This document shows positions 57,301 to 64,000 of a stretch of DNA of 64,000 bases, one piece after another. Position 1 is the first letter of the stretch, and every line of letters starts with the position of its first letter. The notes under the pieces are model-generated. The model was not told where the DNA came from, ran no database searches, and saw nothing but the letters and a program-made list of their open reading frames with translations. Origin of the DNA: Pomphorhynchus laevis. Lineage: Eukaryota > Acanthocephala > Palaeacanthocephala > Echinorhynchida > Pomphorhynchidae. The stretch is from the NCBI GenBank assembly GCA_012934845.2, contig WNNJ02002717.1:310001-374000 (forward strand). Direction: 5' to 3'. The translations under genes and the position numbers were made by a program.

Positions 57301-60300
57301 CGTAACCGTAAATTTATTGTAAATAGCAATAATTTTTTTAAATCTGTTTAGGTCGAAATATGTCTTTTGCGGTTCAACCAAACTTGAACAGATCTCCAAG
57401 AATGCGTAATCGCAGTGTTGGAGGTGGTAGTTCTTTAAAATTTGACGGGGACTTCGATTTTGAAAAAGCAAATGAAGAATTTACCAAAATAGCCAAACAG
57501 CTTTCTAGTGTAGATTTAACAGCCGCAAACAGCGACAATCAGTCTTCAGGTATGATAGCGTTACCGTTTTAAAAATAGTTTGTGAATGTCTTTGTCACTA
57601 AAAATGCATATTTTTAGTATCTTTAATCTAAAAATAATCTAAATACAATAATATGAAATAATCAGTTTTTAAGGTGTTCCAATAAACGGTAATAAAAATT
57701 AAACCTTTAAGCAATCGAAATATAGAATAAGACTTAAAAGTAGGGACATCTATATTTAGACAAGTAAAAGGTGTTCCAATGGGTGGTAATAGTAGCCCAA
57801 TTATAGCTGACTTGTTTTTAAGCTTTATAGAATATGAATTTGTTCATAACTGTTTAAAAACTAAATCTAAACAATATAAATATATGAAATATATGTTTCG
57901 ATACATTGATGATATATGTGTATTTAATTCTAATAATTTTTATTCAATTAGTGAGCACATTTATCCAGAAGCCTTATTCTTAACAAAACCAATATTAATG
58001 ATGTAGAAGGTGTATGTTAGACAAATTAAAGGGCTTTTAATCGAAGGTAATACTAATAGCTATTAGTATTACCTTCGATTACCTAATTTATCGGTATTAG
58101 TAAGCTATTATACTAATAGCTTACTATTAGCAATTACGAGTACACCATTGTGTGTCTCAGGGCAGGTGTAACAACAAATTATATATATAATATGATATAA
58201 TAAAGAAGAGATATGATATATTAAAGAAGGCTTCGGCCGAAACGTCGAAAATCAATTTGTTTTTTCCTGGTCGTTCTATTTCTCATTTGAAAAGTATATA
58301 TATAGATATTTATATATATACTGTTCAAAGGAGAAATAGAACGACCAGGAAAGAACAAATTGATTTTCGACGTTTCGGAATATATAGATATTTATATATA
58401 TTCAGGTAAATGTTGTAACAAGATATAAAGCATAATTTTTTATTTTGCATCTTTATTGATCGTGGCTGAACCGCGCTCTGGGGCCATTCGAAGCGTCATA
58501 CCGTTTCGGCTTTGAGAAGTGTCATCAATTGCAATACATACAATGAATACACATGAGCAGAAAGAATTCAATATAATAACATGACGTAGCTTGTGACTTC
58601 GAAGTCAATGTAATTCAGTGAATTCTTTTCAGTGTAGTAGACATCAGCAGGATCATTAATTGATCAATGTAATAAATTACAAAGGAAATATTACCGCTGC
58701 CTGGGATCCTCAGATGATCAATAAATAAATTAGAGATTTGATTCAATTAGAACTGTCCATTATATCTGCTTCTCTCTATAAGAGAAGCAGATATCTATCT
58801 GCTTCTCTTATAGAGAAGCAGATAGATATCTTTTAGATATCTTCTCTATCTTTTTACTATAAATAATATTTTTATATATTTCTATAATATATTTCTATAT
58901 TATAGAAATACCAGCAATTGACAGTATATTTCTATAATAAGAAATGTATGATCGAATCTACAGGCACAGCGGCTCATCGAACATAACAGAATATATATAA
59001 TGTCTAAATTATTCAAAATCGCTTGTTTATTTATAGACGTTTCGCCTTCACAGGAAATGCGTCTTTAGTAAGTATATGATTAGGTCATATTAGGTCATAT
59101 GATTCTATTACTAGTTAGTTATTTTCTTAAGTTACAGTTACAATTTAGTCGTTAATATTATATAGTTAGATGTCATTAAAATTTTAATTTTAATGCACAT
59201 TAGCAGACTCTATTTTGTCTAATGTGAGATGGCCTGTGAATTTTCAAAACGATTACCATACAATTAGGTCGTTGTGCAACCTATACTATTGAAATGCCGA
59301 TAAGCACTCGTTATCTTGTAACGAATTTAAGTTAAAAGCGACTATTTTTTAAAAGTGACTATTGACTTTTAAATTAAAGCAATTTGGCTTCATGATGTCG
59401 CCTGTATAATATTTTAACATTTTGAATTGTGATATGTTCGTTTGTGAGTACTTTGAGCAAGATTACCATCGTTGACATCGGGCCTACTACAGTCGTGATG
59501 TGAATTATCTTGGTAAAATTAATAATTAAACATGTCTTTTTGAATATGCATATTTACTAATAAAAACAGATTTTATGAAATGAGGACTGCATGTGAATCA
59601 CTGATTAAATAAGCATCTATAACATTCTCTAAACGTTTGTCTAGCTTGAACTTGAACAAAATGATTGATTGATGTACTTGACTTTGTTAAAACTCAAAGT
59701 CTGACAATTGTTATTTTTGACTTATTTCGTCCTTATTAGGTAATAAGGACGACCAAAGCGGTGCTGTTGCTGGTGACAGATCGGATAATGATGTAGCCAA
59801 GTCAGGTACTCTTTCTAGTGGTAATGTTGCCGATCAGGATGTTCAAAAGGAAAACATTGATAACACGGAAAATTCAGCGAACGCAGATGACGCAGCAGCT
59901 ATAGATGTTCATTTCTACGACCGTAACAAATCTTTCTTTGATAAAATATCATGTGAAGCTCTCGAAAGGGAAAAAGGGTATTATTTTTATAATTTTATAT
60001 ATTTTAGTGATTTACAATACAATTGTATGACGCTTATTTTATCTATCAAAATTAAATAGCAGTATTTGTAATATTGCAATATTTAATTATTTGAAAAAGG
60101 TAACATTATACCTATTAATATAGATGATTTCAATTTAAAATATCATATTAGTTTCCGTTCAATTATTTCTTATCAAAGTTTTATCAATTTAAATTTCTAA
60201 TTATTTTTTTTATTTTAACATGCTTTTCGAAATAAAATGCAAAATTATTGAAGACATTTTTCGACTGTTGTTAATTTCAATTTACAAAATATTTGCTAAA

Positions 60301-62383
60301 ATGGAGTTAGCTAAGTTACGATTTAGTTCCCTTTTTGAATATTCATATATTTTGAGATGTTATCAATGCTGCAAATATTTATAATCTTTTGATTTAAAGA
60401 TTTATTTATTTCCATGCTCTATCTTTTTTAATATCTTTTAAAAATCACCGGCTTTTAATTTTTTGCACTGATTACATTTCTCGTTTAATGTTATATCGAG
60501 AATTGTCAATGTTAATATAAAACGATTTATATTATATCATATTATAATATAATTATATATATCAAATATTTAATGATATATAATTATATACATAATTATA
60601 TATCATTTATATATTATAAATAATAACTAATTTATTAGTTATTACCGGATTCTCAATTGCAATCCGATTTGGAATGCGGTTCTGTGCTACGTATCGGTGC
60701 ATATGCGAAAAGATATTTGATAACGTGTGGACTCACGGGCTGGACTGTTGCCGATCAAAGTCTCGCCATTCCCGTCATGCCGACACGAACAATTTACAAA
60801 GAAGGCATTGACGTCCGCTGGCTTCCCTTCGCGTTTGGAGCCTACAGGAGTCTGTAGGATAGACGGCAGACGACCTGACGGTGGAACTCTGAAAACCCCG
60901 AGCCCTTGTTTTCCTGTTCCAACGGATCAGCGTAGCCGTTCAGCGGGGAAATGCAGCATGCACAATGAAGAGTATGAGCGGAGGAGGGTCATCAATGCTG
61001 CTTCCGTGATGGGTAGTAGCGTGATATTTCCGTATATATGTCGGCTCGGCATGACGTTATCAAGACAGCACGACATTTATAGAAATTGATTTTTATTTTA
61101 TTTATAAATAAAATTGTAAATAATATTTAAAGAAGATGATAAAAAATCGGTTATAGCAATAAATATTATTATATTGTTTCTTTATGTATTAGTTGTTTGT
61201 ATATATAATTATATCCAAAAGTATTTATTCGTAAAAAATTAAATCAAAAATATGTATTTTGTTAAACCAAGTTAAAACAAGCAAATCTTCCTTATTCCTT
61301 AAGTCGTTTAAAGGACATATTTCTTAAAAAACTAAAATTTAACTTTGTCAATTTTGCTCGTGCCGATATCAGAATTATAAGTCTAAAAGTATCCTGTCAA
61401 CTCAAGTTCTTCTTAGCACAGTCGTCTATTATCCAAAAGTCATTACAATTAACAATTTAAAATTCAATTTTAAATGATATATCAGCAATATAACTTGTGT
61501 TATTCTTTGTTTCTAAAATAAGAGATCTAAAAGCTATCTCTTCAATATACTATTGTTCAATGATACGATTTTCAATTTACATTATGAAAATGTGATAAAC
61601 GATTATTGATGGTACATGCTGTATCTGCATGAAATTCAAAATTTTTAAACTTTTAATAAGAGTAGGATATCCCTGCCACCGAAAATATGAAGTTGTTCTG
61701 TAAAGGATAAATTTTGAATTGTACAAGGGTTTTTTAAAATTATCTCGTTAATCCTTGATTTATTTTTGAATAGTAAGTTTGATCTACCAAGTAAACAAGG
61801 GGTGAATTAATTTATTATATTAACCAAAACAATTTGTTTGCTTTCCGGCTATATTAAAAGCCATCTGACTGTACAATACAGTTGCTTAAAATTTGTGCTC
61901 ATAGTAAATTTTTACGTATTTTGAAGGAGAGAGTCACGCATCCGTAAATCATGGCAGGAGGAGCGTCATCAAAATGCAGAGACATTTGGTTCCTCATCTA
62001 CTGGTTGGCCGCGTAGCGGTAATTCTCGTATGAATTACAGACAAAATTTCTATAGACGGAACCAACAATATCCAACGTCTTATAACAATCGTCCAATGTA
62101 TCAGAATCGCTGGATACCTTCATATTATAATAGCCAGCAACAAAATCAACAACAATCTTCACATCCGCCACCTGTCTACAATCAACAGTCTCATTACCGA
62201 GATTCCAACACGCATATGATGGACACAGTACCAGCATGGTACAATGACATGACTACACCGTCGATACCCATATCCTCCTATCAACAAAGGTTCAACGTTC
62301 CATTTAACAATAGACGTGCTCAGTATGATTTTCGTAATCCTACCGCGTATGCAGGTCCACGACGTTATTCCGTATATGGATGA
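54173..62383 (+). CDS. tral: LSM14 family protein (trailer hitch), five coding exons
   Basis: The joined exons (54173-54308, 56593-57033, 57352-57549, 59740-59977, 61927-62383) total 1470 nt, giving 489 residues with consistent phases and GT-AG introns. LSM14/Trailer hitch is a cytoplasmic P-body/RNP protein that binds the DDX6/Me31B helicase and 4E-T-type partners to repress and store mRNAs. An N-terminal Sm-like domain occupies about residues 6-85 ([34 protein letters not shown]). Then comes a Pro/Gln/Ser linker, the DFDF motif ([12 protein letters not shown], 225-236), the FFD box ([13 protein letters not shown], 317-329), the TFG box (RHQNAETFG, 351-359) and an Asn/Gln/Tyr/Arg-rich tail. 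The start is the first ATG after the acceptor and matches the family start. Introns 1, 3 and 4 are swollen by repeats. No disabling change is seen. Confidence 0.95.
54480..55905. repeat. intron-1 satellite, about 167-bp unit, 8 to 9 copies
   Basis: The landmark TCAAATGCTAATTCTAAGAT recurs near 54603, 54771, 54941, 55108, 55274, 55441, 55608 and 55767, so the period is 166-170 bp with one shorter unit (159). Central units are almost identical, so they expanded or were homogenised recently. More divergent relatives continue to about 56240 (AAATGCTTAGTCATAAATAT). Content is about 85% A+T with AATTAATT palindromes and no coding capacity. It makes up most of the 2.3-kb intron 1. Confidence 0.93.
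56593..57033 (+). CDS. tral: tral coding exon 2
   Basis: Acceptor TATCTCTAG. Completes the Sm-like domain ([35 protein letters not shown]) and adds the Pro/Gln-rich linker with an Arg patch ([12 protein letters not shown]). Donor CCAG/GTATGC. Confidence 0.93.
57352..57549 (+). CDS. tral: tral coding exon 3
   Basis: Acceptor AATCTGTTTAG. Carries the DFDF motif ([20 protein letters not shown]), which contacts DDX6-type helicases in the family. Donor TCAG/GTATGA. Confidence 0.92.
57737..58006 (+). mobile_element. reverse-transcriptase relic in intron 3 (Penelope-like?)
   Basis: The open reading contains [20 protein letters not shown] and [20 protein letters not shown]. This is a palm motif pair PMGGN.SP...FRYIDD of a type unlike the LINEs in this window and most like Penelope-related or similar unusual RTs (from memory). 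The order and spacing of motif B and the YIDD box are right. It ends at a stop and nothing beyond is assignable, so it is a fragment. Family placement is uncertain. Confidence 0.5.
58038..58081. repeat. 44-bp perfect palindrome
   Basis: The left half is TAATCGAAGG, then TAATACTAATAG; the right half is its exact reverse complement with no spacer. It directly follows the RT relic. Confidence 0.95.
58099..58125. repeat. 12-bp stem hairpin
   Basis: AGTAAGCTATTA, loop TAC, TAATAGCTTACT. It reuses the CTATTAGTA motif of the neighbouring palindrome. Confidence 0.9.
58236..58380. repeat. long inverted repeat, arms of about 55 bp
   Basis: The left arm runs from CCGAAACGTCGAAAATCAAT through TCCTGGTCGTTCTATTTCTC. 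The right arm (58323-58380) is its reverse complement with a few mismatches. The loop is about 30 bp of TATATAGATA. The left arm follows GGCTTCGGCC, so the outer end can also form a small GGC-TTCG-GCC hairpin. The arms resemble termini of a foldback or Penelope-type element. Confidence 0.88.
58790..58830. repeat. 19-bp stem hairpin
   Basis: GATATCTATCTGCTTCTCT, loop TAT, then its exact reverse complement. A second partial copy of the same palindrome sits immediately upstream (58764-58792). Confidence 0.92.
59036..59068 (-). other. CTAAAGA...GCGAAACGTC motif
   Basis: The minus strand reads CTAAAGACGC, a loop, then GCGAAACGTC, with CGC/GCG pairing. The same GAAACGTC box ends the GGCTTCGGCC hairpin at 58230. 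Such CUGAAGA...stem...GAAAC blocks look like hammerhead core boxes and occur near Penelope-type elements (from memory). A complete ribozyme is not present here. Confidence 0.4.
59740..59977 (+). CDS. tral: tral coding exon 4
   Basis: Acceptor CCTTATTAG. Acidic/Asn-rich linker, then the FFD box [20 protein letters not shown]. Donor AAGG/GTATTA (phase 2). Confidence 0.92.
60650..61090 (+). mobile_element. GC-rich coding relic in intron 4 (retroelement nuclease-like)
   Basis: A sharply bounded GC-rich block in AT-rich intron. One frame reads [20 protein letters not shown] followed by RIDGRRPDG. Another reads [21 protein letters not shown] third reads [14 protein letters not shown]. These match, in order, a domain common at the C-terminus of predicted retroelement proteins in invertebrates (Cys/His cluster, 'RH..LN', 'R.DGKRPDG', 'QRIS.AVQRGNA'; from memory), plausibly a PD-(D/E)XK-type nuclease. 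The expected WD.T segment after RPDG is not seen. It is a dead fragment and its element family is unknown to me. Confidence 0.45.
61927..62383 (+). CDS. tral: tral coding exon 5 (terminal)
   Basis: Acceptor TATTTTGAAG. TFG box ([14 protein letters not shown]) and an Asn/Gln/Tyr/Arg-rich tail ([27 protein letters not shown]) ending RRYSVYG and TGA at 62381-62383. The acceptor was chosen because it alone keeps the phase and the [20 protein letters not shown] block; two other AG dinucleotides lie within six bases. Confidence 0.9.
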
Positions 62384-62810
62384 TAGATGATCAACGTCCA
62401 ATATTTTTGTGTAAATGAAGCCGCTTTGAAAGCCCCTTCTCTCTTCTCTCTGAAGCAAGTTCTCAACTATAAAAATTTGATTTTTTTTCATTTAAAACTA
62501 AAAGTTCATTATAAAGTTTAAAAAGTTTAATTTAAAAAGAGAATCCGTTGCATAAGATTTTGTTCTATTTACTAAAAATAGGTTTTATTCCTGGTGCAAT
62601 GTGCAAACTTGGTCTCGATAAGTTTTATCTCTCATAAATTAAATTCCTTACATTCAATGTCAAAATCTTTGACAAACATAAATTAGTCAAAATTTTCCAA
62701 ACGTTTTGATCGGCAATATAAGGAGGATGTTTCGTTATTAAAAGAAACTGATCAATTTATACCGAATAAACGCTGTGATCAGCTGATCGCTTACACTACA
62801 TGAATAAAAA
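62384..62810 (+). other. tral: tral 3' UTR with candidate poly(A) signals
   Basis: AATAAA at 62765 and 62803 are the first canonical signals after the stop. ATTAAA at about 62639 and 62736 are weaker candidates. No other feature is seen. Confidence 0.5.
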
Positions 62811-63479
62811 TCGGGGAAATATAAAAATAGAACAGTTACCTTTCTTGAGTATAAGCAGAAGTTATCATGAATGTATAAAATGTGTAAACTATAATCAGAA
62901 AAGCAATCGAAAGGTAGTAATGGATCATAAGTACAAATATTTGAAGGAAAAGCGGTAGTATAGATCAACAACCTAAGATTTGGACAGAATAATAAAAGAC
63001 AGAACACGTACATGAAATGGAAATGAAAATGTTCGACTGTGTAAGCAGATGAACTGGTCATTAATATAAGGTGAAAGACACTTAGTGTGGGAAAGAACTT
63101 GAAGTAAACATGTGAGGTGATAACATTTATGAGGGTATTTATTTAAATGCAAGGTATCCGACCATGGGGCCGCACCCTGCTTTCGAGACGTGAATGAATT
63201 GATACCAGGACGTAGATAAATTAATATCAGGCCACATAAGAAAAAGCTGGAAGCACAAATTTAAGGAAGTGATCACATTTACGAGACGATTTATTTGAAC
63301 ACAAGGTAGATTGAAAATAGATAGGGAAATACTGATAAATTATTGAAATAATAATCATATCATTTAAAACTCAGGATTTTTATGAACCGAGTAATAGATA
63401 ATATGGATACATTTAAAATTTGATTAAAATTTATTTGTTTCTTATCTTTATATATAGATCTAATATTTGTATATAGTTG
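62811..63479. other. spacer with a degenerate 154-bp direct repeat
   Basis: GTGATAACATTTATGAGGGT near 63117 and GTGATCACATTTACGAGACG near 63271, each followed by ATTTATTTRAA and ACAAGGTA-like text, mark two diverged copies of a repeat. There is no gene. Confidence 0.5.
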
Positions 63480-63575
63480 ATAATGATCAATTATTGATAA
63501 AGAATTATTGGAGCTGGATCAAAAGGGGGAATTTTATTTGATATTTCGCTAATTTCTGTTAGCATCGTCAGAAAA
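63480..63575 (+). repeat. solo partial unit of the 171-bp repeat family
   Basis: Carries ATTGATAAAGAATTATTGGA, then GGATCAAAAGG, then ATTTTATTTGATATTTCGCT and TCTGTTAGCATC in the same order as 42339-43022. This shows the repeat is dispersed. The last 400 bp of the window are AT-rich with nothing recognised. Confidence 0.8.
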
Positions 63576-64000
63576 TGTCTATAAAAGTAATACTTGCTAA
63601 TATTTCTAAGTAATTTGTAAAATCCACGGTTTTATTATTTGAAATGTTAAGAAAACAAGGCATAGATGGAAAGACGTTATATTTACAAAAACAGAAACCA
63701 AAAGAGAAATATAATCGAATTATTCATTGATTTGAATGCTGCTTAATAACAAAAATTTCAGTTATGATATCAACTAGTTAATTTGATGTTGATGTTAACA
63801 TTAAAAAATTATATTAAATGTGAATATACAAACAGTTAAAATTATTTAATATATTATATTGTATTAATTATATTATATGATAAGGAGTATCGAGTTATGA
63901 TTGATTTTGATGTTGCTTATCAACAAAAGTTTTAATTAAATTTTAATTAAAATTTAATTAGATAGATTAATTATACAATTATTATTAATTATTAATTATA

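Noticed and set aside
58440-58520. Possible additional ribozyme core around GTTTCGGC
   Set aside because: Only the half-box is visible and no helices could be drawn.

Overview
This is an AT-rich insect chromosome window, probably hymenopteran and ant-like. That guess rests on the style of the two host genes and on the LINE mix, not on a diagnostic marker. There are two intact host genes. One is an intronless DHX15/Prp43 DEAH-box spliceosomal helicase at 39468-41717. The other is a five-coding-exon LSM14/trailer hitch P-body gene at 54173-62383 that fills the right end. A decayed calreticulin-like copy lies at 433-1226. Almost everything else is transposon-derived.

Left third (1980-13960): one old minus-strand CR1-like LINE ('family C') is split by four insertions of a second LINE with L2/CR1-type features ('family A'). 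A1 (2505-6485, minus) is long and decayed. A2 (8271-8628, plus) is a 3' fragment. A3 (9090-13660, plus) is nearly intact, carries both ORFs and has a 9-bp target-site duplication. A4 (13712-13759, minus) is a 48-bp 3' scrap. A fifth copy, A5, lies at 47685-49390. All five share a short 3'-terminal hairpin. A Merlin/IS1016-type transposase fragment follows at 14373-14618.

Middle (15750-36370): copies of a third LINE ('family B', CCHC-knuckle ORF1, APE endonuclease, reverse transcriptase, clade unresolved) and a fourth ('family D', CR1/Jockey-like) are interleaved with one broken Ty3/Gypsy-type LTR element (about 21641-25340). Family D copy D1 is split by the LTR element and family B copy B1. 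B2 (minus) and B3 (plus) lie head to head at about 33143. B1 and B2 share a tract of about 370 bp with only two differences inside flanks that are far more divergent.

Right half (41718-64000): around and inside the host genes there are AT-rich spacers, a 171-bp tandem array ending in an inverted repeat (42339-43150), more family B and A relics, and a complete hammerhead-ribozyme fold with one changed catalytic base (52021-52099). There is also a tandem pair of tRNA-like promoter units (53206-53400). The LSM14 introns hold a satellite of about 167 bp (intron 1), a Penelope-like reverse-transcriptase relic with a dense palindrome cluster (intron 3), and a GC-rich coding relic resembling a retroelement nuclease domain (intron 4).

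The two host genes act in RNA metabolism (spliceosome disassembly; translational repression in P bodies), but nothing in the sequence suggests they are co-regulated. All identities and clade names come from reading the sequence and from memory of the families. No database search was run.
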